This document shows, piece by piece, positions 45,790-57,990 of a stretch of 64,000 nucleotides of DNA; the stretch's first letter is position 1, and every line of letters begins with the position of its first letter. The translations under genes and the position numbers were made by a program. The stretch lies in assembly GCA_021234155.1 (NCBI GenBank), contig JAJEKV010000090.1, positions 2,470,479 to 2,534,478 on the forward strand. The letters are read 5' to 3'. Source of the stretch: Isoetes taiwanensis. Taxonomy: Eukaryota > Streptophyta > Lycopodiopsida > Isoetales > Isoetaceae. The notes below the pieces were generated by a model. The model was given only the letters and a program-made list of their open reading frames with translations. It made no database searches and was not told where the DNA came from.

Positions 45790-46392
45790 AGAAGACATTA
45801 GTCATCAAGGTGAATGATGGGTGTGGAGTTGTGACTGACCTTGGCCTTGTCATCGTTTTCCACGAGTGCACTTATGTGATGTACGAAACGAAATAAGACG
45901 GGACGGGCTATTAGAGGATGAAAAAGAATTTGTGTTTCTTGGAGATAGGGAAGTGGCTTTCACACCAAGGCAGGAGCTAAGGTTTAAGGTTTCTACGGAC
46001 GAGGTTACTATCAAGGTGGTTGGGGAGCCAAGGTGGTTGGGGAGCATGCACATAAAAGGCAAAGGACTGCAGTTGAAAGCATTGCATCTCTAAATCACCA
46101 ATTTGTGATGATAGACCAAACTGTCATAGCCGAGGAACAGACCAATGAAGAGGTAAATGATGAGCAGCCATGTAATCCAAGCGCCATTGCTTCATCTGAG
46201 TGAGGTATGCTGTGACAGACTTGAAATCACCTAATTGGTGAACTCGATCTAGTTGAAAATGCTTCCTTTTTAGATGATGTGCCAGATCTGAATTCAGCAA
46301 AGGGCAGGCTGCTATCCAAGTTAGCAACTAAATTTGATGTTGCCAGATGGCAACATGCCGTGAAGAAGTTGAGTAGGAAGTTGGTGTCTTGA
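45790..46392 (+). pseudogene. Unit B, N-terminal ubiquitin-like part
   Basis: From ATGGAGAAGACATTAG (45787) the frame gives TLVIKVNDGCGVVTDLGLV, then EDEKEFVFLGDR and LRFKVSTDEVTIKVV: a beta-grasp-like pattern of short strands ending in a VTIK strand. I infer a ubiquitin-like or DIX/PB1-like fold; no catalytic residues are expected. A missing G near 45881 (TATGTGATG against TATGTGGATG in unit C) shifts the frame, 46020-46040 holds a short GGTTGGGGAGCCAAGGTGGT duplication, and about 75 bp of foreign sequence sits at 46160-46235. The block ends with the basic WQHAVKKLSRKLVS segment. Confidence 0.55.
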
Positions 46393-47567
46393 ATGTGAAA
46401 AGAAATATGGGAAAGGTGGAGATGATACCATGTGTAACTTTGAACGCAGCCATCTAAAGTCCAAGGGCCATGCCGAGAATTATGAGCGTAACCTCAAGCG
46501 TGAGGAAACGGGTCTGCCGGGGGGTCTGCAGATTGAGGAAAAGGAGGATGAGCCTTGTAATGATGAGGAAGAGTTGCATATGTCCAAAGAGAACCAAGCT
46601 CTAGTTGAAAGTACGTTTTCTGTTGTCATTGCAAAGTTTCAAGAGGAAACTAGAGTATTCGATGTTGTGTTTAAGCTTTATGAGAATACCATTGGTGGAC
46701 TTGTAAGGGTTGAAGACGTTCGTATCATTTGTGCCATGTGTGAAAGGCTCCTTGAGTTGTTTCCAAAATCTGGAAGTCTCATTGGCCATATGAAAGACCA
46801 TATTCTCTCAAAGAGGCACGTGCATGCCGTCATGAATATTGAGAAGGATTCAGATGAGCAAAGAACAAGAGGTGGGCGGCCCAAGAAATCTGCTGAACCA
46901 GACCCGCATCAAGGAAATTTGCTGAAGTTTTTTGCAAGAGGTGCGCTACATTCTATTTGCTACAAGTGTTCATATTCTAGCTAATTTAATGTTGAATAAT
47001 GTTTGCTGATTTTTACTTTGCCTTGTTTTGCAGCGACCCCTCCATCTACGACCAGCCAAGCATCATCAAGTAATAGTTCACGTGAGTACTCTTAAGTGCT
47101 TTGTAACATTTATTGTATTGTAAGTTTGTAGATTATTTAGACTTCGTTGTCTTTCGCTAACAGAAACATCTTTGGCTTTACTATGTTGGGGCTTTTGGCA
47201 AAACAAATATAAGTATGGCGGGAAGTATGGAGATAAAGTAAAGGATTTAAGACCCTTTCTGCATGAGCTGAAAATGGGAACACAATGGTATTGTGAACCT
47301 ACATTACAGCATACATTAGTGGTTGGGCAGGATGTAATACATATTAGTGGCACGTTTAGGCATACGAAGTGCAAGAGGATTAGCTTTAGTGGTGAACCCT
47401 TTGTGAATTATCAATGTTCACTTTGTGCTGCTATCCCGAAGGAAAAAGATTTTTACATGAGAGTGCATAGGCAAACTGATGATAAGGTAGCAAGAGGACT
47501 TAGAACTACTAAATTATGTATTAGATCAGATTATCTGAATAGCATAGAGGTAAAAAAAATTGGCTAG
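46391..47567 (+). pseudogene. Unit B, zinc-finger and central helical part
   Basis: In the frame starting at 46391 the sequence reads CLECEKKYGKGG … SHLKSKGHAENY, a C-x2-C…H-x5-H finger likely to bind DNA. A 184-codon frame (46430-46984) follows with charged helices and GGRPKKSAEPDPHQGNLLKF, an AT-hook-like GRPKK. After a probable intron (about 46945 to 47032), 47172-47567 encodes KYGGKYGDKVKDLRPFL and a second finger candidate, YQCSLCAAIPKEKDFYMR followed by VHRQ. An A8 run at 47552-47559 causes a frameshift into the next block. The zinc-binding and DNA-binding roles are inferred from the spacing. Confidence 0.6.
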
Positions 47568-50101
47568 GTCTGAGATAAGGAAGTTAAAAGCAGAGTTAAT
47601 GTTTTCCCGAATGAGAGTTGTGGCATTGTCCATGAAAGAAAGGTCACTTAGAGGAAGTTTGGAGGAGCCCATGAACAGGAAGGATGTGAACAGATTTTGC
47701 CAAAACATAGTGGAGGCACATCGGCAAGGAAAAATTAGTGGAAGGCCAGCTTTGTGGGATTTTTTAAGGGACATAGCTCAAAACATAATCAGACCTGGCC
47801 ATAAAAGAAGATATAGAGAAACCACGATAGCATTGTTTGAAACAATAAAGATTTGGGGAGGGAGAAGAATGCACAATTTTCTTTATCTAAACTTTGCAGG
47901 CCCAAGTATATCCACCACGATGCGCTCTACACGAGAAAGCTTCTTTTACAAAGTTGGTATCAGGGAAGACACATTCAAGCATCTTGCTCAAACCTATTCT
48001 CGACACATGCAACGCCAGCATCTGGATTTGGATGGAGTTCCAGCAATTGTGGCCGAGGATGAGACCGTCGTGAAGAGGGCTGTTCGTTGGATTCCGAGAG
48101 ATGATTGTTTACTTGGCTTTTGTGGAAAGAAGGAAGGACATGTCTGCAATGGCACATTTGAGGTGGTTGTTGGCTCCAATGAAGAGGGCTACAATGTCAT
48201 TACGAAGGCCTTCGAGGAGAATGTGATTTCTCACTATGCAAGAGTTCTTATTGTAAACCCCTTGCACAAGAAGCTGCCCAAGCTCGTCCTTGCTATTACT
48301 CTTACGTGTAATAGATTTGATCATCTCAAAGTAAGACGTCAGTGGAAGCGCATCCAGGAGTTGTGGAATGCACACTTGAGAATGGTTGTTGGCCCTCTAA
48401 TCGGCGTTGCTCGGACGGAGATTAAAGACGAAGAGCATGCATGTTTGAGGACTACACATTAAAGGGTTCTAAAGACTCTACATTTGAAGTGCCATGGATT
48501 GGTTGGCCTTTTAAGTGCCTCAATTAATGATGATGTTTATAGGCTGCATGATCAAGATTTCGTGCACAATGGCAAGAAGCTTGTTAATCCTTTGGACAGT
48601 GCATCTAGAAGATTGTACTTAGGGAACGAGCTAGTGACTCTTAATGACATATGCCATGTGTTTGACCTATGCCAAGGAAAGCATGGTCTGGAGGTTGGGG
48701 ATGTGAAGTGTCAGGATAGGCAAAACTGGAGGGCTGCGCAACGCCTTGCCTCAAGAAAGGTTCAAGGGGCTTGGAGGACCTCAAAAATGGTACTGCAGGC
48801 CTACCAATGCGGAATTTGGGGACAAAAGTTTATTTGGAAGTTGTAGCAACCTATATTGACATCTTCTTGTCACCTACTATGGATCTAAGAGCAAGGGTTA
48901 AGGCTGCTGCAACAGTTTCCTTCTTTTTTAGGTGTGCAAGAATATGTTTTGCTTCTTTTACTTTGGATTGTTCTCTAAAATTCTGGGAGTTTGCTTATGA
49001 TTCAACTTCTTTTTTTATAACAGACTTTGGAGGCTATGGTTGAAGGACCAAAGCACGCATTCGTTGAGTAGAAACTTCATTAGTCGGGAAAGCTTCATAG
49101 ATGTGCAATTGTCATGTCATTTTCTTATGCTGCTCATAAAGTATTTCAGGGATAAATTTGGGCATTTAGAGTTGCCCTTAGAGTGCACAGGATCGGATGT
49201 GTGCGAAAACTTCTTCTCCAAAGTGGGTGGCATGGTGCGTAATGAAAGGTCGTATGATGGGGCAGACTTGTTGGAGAGTGCCTCTGCTTTGAATCATATC
49301 TCTGAATTTCAGGCTGCCACGACCCTCTTATTTCCGGCAGCTCATGTCAAGCAAGAGCACATTTGGCGGGAGTTAGAAAAAAAGGTAGATAATGATGGTA
49401 ATATGCTGAATTGTGACCTTGCAGATTATAGTGGCGTGGATACGGATGACAAGATGGTTGCTGCTTTAAAGGAAGGGCTTACTGCTGCACAAGAATTGTG
49501 CGAGAGTGTCGGCATTACATGCACGGGCACTGATAAATGGTTTAGTGAACCATGGAACTTTGAGGATTGGTTTAAAAGTAATTTCTCGCTAGACTTGAGT
49601 TCTAACACTGTAGGAGATGAGACCGATGTTGTGGAAGAGAGCACGGAGCCTCAAGGAGAAGAAGTAGTCAGTGAGGCTGATGTGGCCAGCTCTGCATTAT
49701 GTCATGTATTTGATGAAATGTTAGATGAATGTGAAAGGAGAAAGCCCTCTCATGTATCTTGGCATGTTGAGATGGAAGGGAAGAGAATCTTTAAGTCAAC
49801 CATTGTGAGTCATTTGAATGGAAACCCGTGGCTTTCGAAGGATAGGTTGACGAGAGTTAGGACTTTGCTATATTCCATTGAAGAAAATAATGTTAATGCA
49901 CTGACTCTACTAGGCATTGGAACAGACTGTGCAGTCTACTTTGAAGAACCTGTGGAAGAAATGGTGGCACCACAGACTAGAGATGCTTCAGCAAAAAAGA
50001 AGCAGAAATCTGTGTCAACTCAAAAGGTTTGGTACCTGAAGGGTATTGAGCATGAGGAGGAAGTCTGGCAGTGCATGGAGAGAGAGTAGGGAGCCCGTGG
50101 A
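47560..50101 (+). pseudogene. Unit B, RNase H-fold (P-element/THAP9-like) transposase core
   Basis: The blocks are GHKRRYRETTIALFETIKIW then GGRRMHNFL; AIVAEDETVVKRAVRW then LLGFCG (first acidic box); LTLTCNRFDHLKVRRQWKRI; an SDGD box readable only in a shifted frame at 48408-48434; HDQDFVHNGKKLVNPL (the D-x2-H-x3-K box typical of P-type enzymes); a 92-bp intron at 48932-49023; and TGSDVCENFFSKVGGM (the Glu box). The order D, D, DxxH, E is that of P-element/THAP9 transposases. Frameshifts at about 48415, 48450 and 48765 and a TAA inside the SDGD block disable it. The 349-codon exon 49040-50089 is open. An LTR element cuts the gene at 50101, and its last exon continues at 61872. Confidence 0.68.
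50097..50101. other. Left target-site duplication GTGGA
   Basis: GTGGA directly precedes the 5' LTR and is repeated right after the 3' LTR (61872-61876). Unit A has a single GTGGA in the uninterrupted sequence CCCGTGGACTTGGTTAAA near 45058. Confidence 0.93.
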
Positions 50102-51615
50102 TGTTACTTGCGAGACGTATAGGGTTGCACCTAGGGGGCAACATTGAATGTTGTGCATGTTAAATAAACATACACAATTAATAACCCCATGGACCCCATT
50201 GCCAAATGGCTAAATCCCATTTGGCCAATATCTAACCTAACCCTAAGGGTTTCTATAAAAGGGCTTTCCCCTTAAACCCTAAACCTTTCTTCTCCTTGCA
50301 TTTTAGGGTTTTTCCTAGAGCTCCTTTCCTCTCTCGAGTTCAGGGTTCTCTTGAGCCATTTCGGCCAAGTATGGACTTCAATCCGCATTGCTGAGCTCCG
50401 GAAAGCCGGATTTGCACAACAGATTATCGATTAGCAGCCATCTTCAGCAAGATCAGGAGCATGGACGCCTTCCGAGGGTCAGGAGCGGGTCAAGGAGCAG
50501 GTATCTAGTTGTTCTGTTGTGCAAAGCCGTCTTTGGGCAAGGCAATAGGCTGGTTTAGTATGTTAGATCAACTCTAGAGGCCTTATAGATCCCGAGATCA
50601 TAAGCCCTAACTAAGGAACCTAACTCTGTTGTTTAGGTAGATAGATTAGATGATATTCTCTATTTCAGTTACGCGGATGTTGTATGTATTTCACTGCGGA
50701 TCTCCATGTATTGGGAAGGGGGTAGAGACCTAAAGGCGTGTAGCAGATGATCCTAGGTAGCACCACTAGTTCCCAATTATATGCCCCGCGTCGCGCAGGA
50801 GCCCGGTTGGTTGTGGGTGAAGGGGCTAGGCGGTTGATAAGGAGGAACTTGTCTCATCACGGACCGACCCCTCGGTAGTAAGGCCTATCGGGGTCTCGTG
50901 GGCTAGGCTTAATGGCTTGTTGTTTAGCGTGTGGGCAAGGCATGAGCTCGACACTCGTGGGGTGGTGAATATGACCTTCCGGTGAGTTCAAGTCGAATAA
51001 GGGCGGTGGCCCTCTAGCCCTTTGTGATGAGCATGGATGCCTCTGGAGGGGAGGCAACTCTCTTCCTGCCTCATCGGGGCCGGGGAGATGCAACCCAGTA
51101 GTAGTAGCCCCTCTGGCTATTCACCCGGTCCCAACACTTTTCAGCCTACTCTGCAAAGTGTGCACGGGAGGGGCGGATGGAGTGGACTACCCTAAGCCAT
51201 GTTCTATGCCAGCCAAATCCATTGCCATGAATTACGCGCAATGAACTCGGAGACCCTAGCCGTCGGGTCATCCCCCCGAGTCCGAGCCCTGGGTAGGATC
51301 TCCCCTCTTCTTATTTATGTTATGTGATGATGTTAATTCTATGGTATTGCTATCTCTGTGATGTTGTATTGTATTCACCTCTCGAGGTACTTGTATTTGT
51401 TTACTGTTAGTTGTGCTCATGTTTGTTTATTCACGCTTCCGCAGATAGGTCGACCCGATGGAAGACGGGTGAATGACACATCCATTCTTCCCTTTGCTGG
51501 CTCATCCCCGATGGGAGTGGAGTCGGTGGATGGCCCCCGCCGGTGTAGCCGCCGGGGGGGAATGCTCCTCCTTCAATACGATGTGGGCATCGTATAAGGA
51601 GTAGGGGACGTCACA
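50102..51615 (+). repeat. 5' LTR
   Basis: Runs from TGTTACTTGCGAGACG to GGGGACGTCACA. Compared with the 3' LTR it lacks about the first 70 bases that follow the polypurine tract, and one copy of the GGGTTGCACCTAGGGGGCAA duplication. It contains TATAAAA at 50254. Confidence 0.92.
50254..50260 (+). promoter_or_regulatory. TATA box of the 5' LTR
   Basis: TCTATAAAAGGGCTTTCC follows a CCTAACCCTAAGGG stretch and is kept in the 3' LTR (60513-60519). Transcription would start about 30 bp downstream, giving an R region that begins near 50290. Confidence 0.65.
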
Positions 51616-51616
51616 G

Positions 51617-51628
51617 TGGTATCAGAGC
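51617..51628 (+). promoter_or_regulatory. Primer binding site, initiator-Met tRNA type
   Basis: TGGTATCAGAGC begins one base after the 5' LTR. This is the standard plant LTR-retrotransposon site complementary to the 3' end of initiator tRNA-Met, from which minus-strand DNA synthesis starts. Confidence 0.93.
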
Positions 51629-51822
51629 ATGATCTTGGTAGACCAGGATCGAGCACTGACCATTTTCCTTAGGACTAACAGTAGACTTCCAGTCTTGGGA
51701 ACAACCTCCCAAGCAAGAACCTCGAAAATTGGAAAATTTTTTTTCCCAATTGTAAAAACAATAGGTTAATGCTAAGAGTAGTGATAAGTTTTAGCAAAAA
51801 CCCAACCTAAAATGGCCAAAAA

Positions 51823-53206
51823 GAGGTGACCCCTCACAGAGTGCGCCCAGACCAATTTGGTTTGCAAACCGATTCGACCCTGGCGCACTGTGTGAGTGGT
51901 GGACCCATGTTGACCTAGTTAGATGTATAATTTAGCTAAACTAATGGTGCAGTTCAGCTTATCTCCTTGATTCTAGCTAGTTTTGCATATTATAACACTA
52001 AGAAACCCCTTGTAAATTGAAAATTGGACCCCAAAAAGAGGTGACCCCTCACAGAGTGCGCCCAGACCAATTTGGTTTGCAAACCAATTCGACCACGGCA
52101 CCTTGTGTGGTGAGTGGTCAAAACTTTGAACCTTCGTGAACTTGAGTTATACAGCTCCAAATCGCTTTGAAATTTGTTGCGTTAGGACCATTAAAGAGTC
52201 TAGAATCCATTTATGACCTCAAATTAGGCTAAAAATATTATAATCCTCCTCAAAATGACCAAAATAGGTCAAACCCTAAATTTTGTCTCCCAAACTACAG
52301 TTTATTTAGAAATAGAAGCAATAGCTTTTAAGGTACAAGGCTAGAGCCACAGAAGGGCAAGGAGCACGACTTTTGAAGACATTGAAGACCCAGGTGACCC
52401 AAGAGAGGAAGCACTATGGCAAATACCACTACGAGCGAAGCTGGCAAAGAAGAAAGGCACAACCGACCTATCAACAATCTTCATCGAATGGAAGACATAC
52501 GTTAATCATCTGCATGAAGAACCTTCTCGACTATCAAGAACTCGGGTGCAACATCCACGAGCTCTCAGCAGAAAGAAGATTGCTAGTTTATTGTAAATAT
52601 AAATTTATGTTTTGATCATGTTAATGTGTTAAATCAGGTGTAAGTAGAATGTGTTACTAAGTTAGGCAGTTGGAATTAACAAAGTTGGAGCAAAACTTCA
52701 GTGTTTTGGCCCCACCCCTCATAAAAGTGCGCCCAGGCCACTTAGGATTATATTCTAAGCGCCTCTCGCAAGACCGTGTGTGAGTGGTCGAAAGCAATCG
52801 ATCTATGCCAAAACTTGTCCAAATGCGTAAAGTAAGTAAGCACACCATTCGGCTTCACCTCACCATAATTAGTAGGATTTGAACCCTAGTTTGTAGAAAT
52901 TACCCAACCCTAACTCACATGGAGCCCCACCCCTCGCAGAGTGCGCCCAGACCAATTCGGTTTGCAAACCGATTCGACCCTGGCGCACTGTGTGAGTGGT
53001 CGACCCCAAATCTGGGCCAAAACTTATCCAAATGAAGCAAGTAAGGGCTCAATCCGACCTATCTCGACGAGATATGCAGGATTTCACCCTTAGTTTGCAT
53101 GTTTGGCATCATCCTCGACCCAAACAGGGCCCCACCCCTCACAGTGCGCCCGGAGCCACTTAGGATCATATTCCTAATCGCCTCTCAAGACTTTGTGTGA
53201 GTGGTC
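51823..53206 (+). repeat. Five ~80-bp hairpin repeats in the leader
   Basis: Copies lie at 51823-51905, 52034-52120, 52710-52792, 52924-53006 and 53130-53206. Each starts CCCCTCACAGAGTGCGCCC-like and ends GTGTGAGTGGTC. Copies 1, 2 and 4 share the core palindrome GGTTTGCAAACC; copies 3 and 5 instead have CTTAGGAT…ATTC(C)TAA. Arms such as CTCACA-GTGCGCC pair with GGCGCACTGTGTGAG. Paired changes around the core keep the stem. A role in RNA dimerisation or packaging is a guess. Confidence 0.82.
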
Positions 53207-53998
53207 ACACCAAAATTGCCCCAATTTGTCCACACTTTCCCCAAATTAGATAGAGTTTGTTGCAATAGGATCCTTAGAATGTACTCTTTAGCTTGATTAG
53301 CTTGTCTTGTGCTTAGCAATATCTTAGAATCCTAGATTTTCCTTTATCCAAATTTTTTTCTAAAATTAGGGTTTTTGCCTATAAGTAGAACACAACCCTC
53401 ATTTGCATCCTACACCTTTGCTCCTCGCTCCCAAGCCGATTTTTTCAGCTCCCTCCAGGCTCCTTCACATGTTTGATATCCCCAAAGACTCTAGCATCAT
53501 GGCAACCATCAATGCTATTCCCTATTTTACTGAGGGACATTATGGCTGAGTTCCATGCAAAGATAGGTCCTTCTCTAGTAGAACTTCCCCTTGCATAGGA
53601 TACTTTAGGACAGCCTTAAGATAGACAAATACCTAGAAAAATCTGACCAGCCGCTTGCCCAATTATATGTCCGTAGTCTGTAGCAATTTTTTCTATTCCA
53701 TAGAGCCCAAACCCGGATGGGAGAGCCATCCGCCCAACCCCTAGAGCTCGAGCCTATGGCCATGGCGCAAAGGTGAAGAAGAGCAGATGCTTCTCGAGTA
53801 CGAGGAGGCAAAGCAGGAAGAAGATGAAGGACGTGGGTCGGGCAGAGAGGACATCAGTGACGTCGACCCGGCACAAGAAAGGCAGCAAGCGGAGCAGGAA
53901 CTTCAAAGCTTTGAAGAGGGGCTGAGAACCACGCAGCACAACTCCACCACTTGGGCTAGGCATCACAAGCTTAACCCCGGTAATCATCCAAGGAACCG
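53207..53998 (+). other. Possible gag remnant
   Basis: ATGGCAACCATCAATGC at 53499 opens a 16-codon frame (MATINAIPYFTEGHYG, TGA) that resembles a Gag start. From 53787 an acidic frame reads EEAKQEEDEGRGSGREDISD and continues Gln/Glu-rich to about 53940. No zinc knuckle or capsid signature could be confirmed. Confidence 0.3.
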
Positions 53999-56900
53999 CA
54001 CTCTGAGCCCGCACGCGACATCAAGAACCCCCCTCCCCCCGAGTGCGGGGACGAGGCTGCTGGGATAAACGAAGCTCCTACATCTCCTACGCCAACAATC
54101 GGACCTCGATGACTTCATCGACCGTGAAACGCAGGAATTTCACACAAAGATAAGGGAGGCTCGACGACACCGCCGACATCGACGGACATAGAAGCCTACA
54201 CCGCATCGCGCGATGATGGCACAACAGAGTCACCCACGAGGAGTTCATAGCGATCCCGACCTAATCGGATGGAAATCAGAGGAAAACAACGAAGTGCGCT
54301 CCTACCAAAGACACCTCGGCAGCCGACACCGGTCGAACAGATAGAGGCAAGATCAACGTAACATCTCCTAAGTTCATGTTCGGCGACTACATGGAGATGA
54401 TAGCATTACCAAGTGATCTAATAACCCGAAAGACATAGGGCTGCAATCGTAAGAACGAGAGGAGGCGGGGGAGGCAGAGCACGACAAATGACGAAGGAGC
54501 CGACCTAGCCAACAACCCAGACCACTCAAACGCAACTCAAAAGAGTGATGGCATGTGCAATGGAGATGACAACAATTCCAGGCATAGGGAAGCATCTCAC
54601 AACGAAGATTCAAAGACATGCAACAATGCCCGACTGCAACAACCAAGTGATCGTACTCAAGCGATCAATGCTACGCGATCTCCAAAACGACACTCCACAT
54701 GACAGGTAAACACATTAAGGAGGAGCATTTTCAACTCAAGGGTTCACATCGAGCAACGTTCTCCGCGACTTGGGATAACGACCTCAAATCACACACGAAG
54801 GTCAACTACAGTCGCAACACCTCAAGGAACCCCGGAGTCAAGTAGAACAAGGAAGATGCAGCAAAACCGAAGAATCAAACATGATTGGAGGAGGGAAAAT
54901 CCTAAAGAAGTATACACAATTAAGCATATGCTCTTCTATAAATTAGAAAAGTGGATGAATTAAAATCCCAGTATAATTATATATATATGTCTATCATAAA
55001 TATCGGGAGCTAACACATAGTACAAAATTAGGATCATGTTTTAGGGTTTAGTGTTTGCATCAAGAAACTTCATCGCTTCGACTGCCAAAGAATGAAGTAA
55101 AGAACCACATGTATAGCCAAGAGCAAGTGCTCAAATGGAAGAGCAAATATAGGAGAGAGACGACCAGAGCTCAAGCCAAGCTTCAACTCCAGACACTTCG
55201 AGAAGCAGCCTCAAGTAGAAGATCGCTCGTCCAGCACAATGTCAAGATTAGAGATAACGCCAGTCATGTCAAGATCTCTAGCGCCGCACCATCTAGGTTT
55301 TGCACGACGACATCTTCGGGATGCAACTCTACCTCTTGTAGCAGCAGCAACACTAACGACACGAGTGTCCTCAACAACAGAAGGAGGAACGAACACACAT
55401 CTTCAGAAACTACGACAACGACGTCGAGGAATTCCTTGGGACAACTCGACATCAACGAGCCAACTAAGGAGGCAACCTTCGACGACCATAATTCTACCTT
55501 GTATGGTGATGTTTGTAACATGCACACCAGATGGAGATACACTTAAGAAAGGCGCCACAACAATGGGTTATGTCTATGCTCATTCAACAACTAGGTGATG
55601 GCTTCGTCAAGTACTCCTACCAACAATTAGAAGACAAGAAGCCCAACTTATCTCCGACACGAGGGACCTCAACGCCCAAGATAGAAGCATTCGACACCTT
55701 AACGACAAGGACAGCAACCAAAGCACCTTCGACAAAAAGAGAGTTCAAGACATTAGCCGGGCTATTCAAGGACACGAGCAGGTCTAGGGCAGAAAGTACT
55801 TCAACTCAAGGGTCAAGCTACGCAAATATAAGAGTACATCATCCCCGACAAACAAACCAATCATGGAGAAGAGTCATGAGGCTTTACTCGCCGGGAAGAT
55901 GCACATGTATTGAGGGACAATGGCCATAAAACCGTAAGACGAAGGAGTGCTAGTACTTCCACGAGCTCCTTAGATGCAACATGAGGTCCAAAACCGTGGA
56001 GCGTGATCAAGTGCAACTAGAAGGCAAGATAGCAACGAAGATCGTGATAACGTCTAAGCCATCACATTGAGGAGATCAAACAGTAATGATGAGAAGCTTC
56101 GATGGAGAAGCGAATAGGAGAACCGAGCCAAAGAATCGACGAATCAGCTAGAACCTCACAAAGCTACGACAACTCGCATGCAACTTCGTGAACCCAAGGA
56201 TCGACAATTCGAAAGGCAACTGATGAAGAGAACAACTCCTTAATTACGAGTCTAGCCAAAGGGATTGTGCACAACTTCAAGAGGCCTCAAAGATGTTTCG
56301 ACATTGTGAAGGGGAAGCAATTATTGCCCAAGAACAAGATTAAGAAGTAGACCGGAACGCCGAAGCATCAACGACCATCACATCCTTAGTTAGCATGTGA
56401 AGCAGAAGCAAGTTGTGCCGCAACCGACAGACATTGGAGAGCTCAAAAATATCAAAGAGTCTACCAATCGAGCACGAGCTGACATATAAATAGGAGGATA
56501 TAGATCTTCAACACCAGCGCACTAGGAGGAACATCGACAACAACGCCATGGAGTACGTGTGCACCTCAAGGGGAGACACCAAGGGAGCCTAATAGCTTTA
56601 ATAGTATTTGTAATCATAATAGTGTAAGCTATATGACTTGCATGCATATTTCCCTTTGTTATTTCCTCTCTCTCTCAGTATAACAGATCAAAGAAAAGAG
56701 ATGCCGGACAATTGGAAGGCGTGAAGCGAGCAACATCCTCAACACTTGTCATCCAACACGCTATGAGGACTCGAAGGATGGAGTTGGCACAATAAGATCG
56801 GATCTAGAGGCATCTTTTAGCCGCCAAGATGTTTCTCAACGAAACCACCTTCAGGCTTTTGGGAAGTAACATAGAAGATTTCAAGTGGTCAACTACGCCA

Positions 56901-57990
56901 TCAAAACCACCAACAATGGGAAGCCTCTACATCGAGGAAAGTTATCGAGGAGGAGCCCTGAGTCTCGAGCAACTCGAAGAACGTTACCCTCAAGAAGGCA
57001 GCGAGTGGATGAGCTGCGAGCAAGATTGAGGCTTATGGATGACGACATCCATAATGGGAGTGGAAGGCATTTCTAGATTTTCTCATGAAGGGATTGCCCC
57101 AAGTTGAGCTAAGCGTCAACGATTGGGAAGGAAATGTATAGGAGTAACTAAAATTATACATGATTGTTAACAGACATCCAACATATTGAAACCACTTCGT
57201 GAGACTGATCACCTCGCTAAGAAGGAATCATTACTAGGATAATTGTTGACCATGTATAAAGCTAGTACCTCCAAGGAATAATCCAATCGAATGAAAAGAA
57301 GTAATCTAACAAGTCCGGCCAACTTGTTATGATGACATCAATTCAATTGATAGGAATATTCCAAGAGAGTAAATAACTAAGAAAAGGGGGATATTTAGAA
57401 TATAAAATTAAATAGCACATGAAAGGCACATCGAGAAATAAGAAACATATTAATCACATAGTCTCTTGAGGCAAAAAGAATTGTCATGATAATAAAACCT
57501 TGCAATTTAGAATTGTTCTAAATAATTCAATAACTCATCGCTTAGGGATAGATATGTTAAACATGATGGCTGCATCCATCATAGATGATTAAATATGTTA
57601 GCTAAGGCTAGTAAATTAATGTGTTAGGTAAGAAGCATATAACCTCTTAAGGTAAATAGAATAGCTAAGATGTTATGACAACATCAATTAAGGGGATAGG
57701 ATACATTGAGGTGTAGGACCACTTTCTTATGAAGAAAGGGGGGCTCAATCTTAGGACTGAACCAACCTATATCTTAGGGGTTGAATCGCCATCCAATTAG
57801 TCGACCCTTAGAATAGAGTTCCTTTCGCAAGTAGCCAAAGCACATAGAGCGTAAGATGGATAGATGCTTAATGTCTATGTGTCCTTCAAAGATGCAAGAT
57901 TAATGCGGTAACCAACCGCACCAAAGCGAGGGAGTTTAATCAATGGAAGCAATGCAACAACCAAGTCGTCTCCAAATTAGTCGACACCGA
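53999..57990 (+). other. LARD interior, A/C-rich and T-poor
   Basis: The plus strand is strongly A- and C-rich from about 54.0 to 56.6 kb, with many CAACG, CTCAAG and CGACA words and no recognisable protein. A 163-codon Ser/Thr/Asn-rich frame at 55055-55546 looks compositional. Such strand skew is usual inside retroelements. Confidence 0.55.

Noticed and set aside
55055-55546. 163-codon frame in the LARD interior as a real gene
   Set aside because: Ser/Thr/Asn-rich composition from A/C-biased DNA, no domain, and overlapping frames of similar length.
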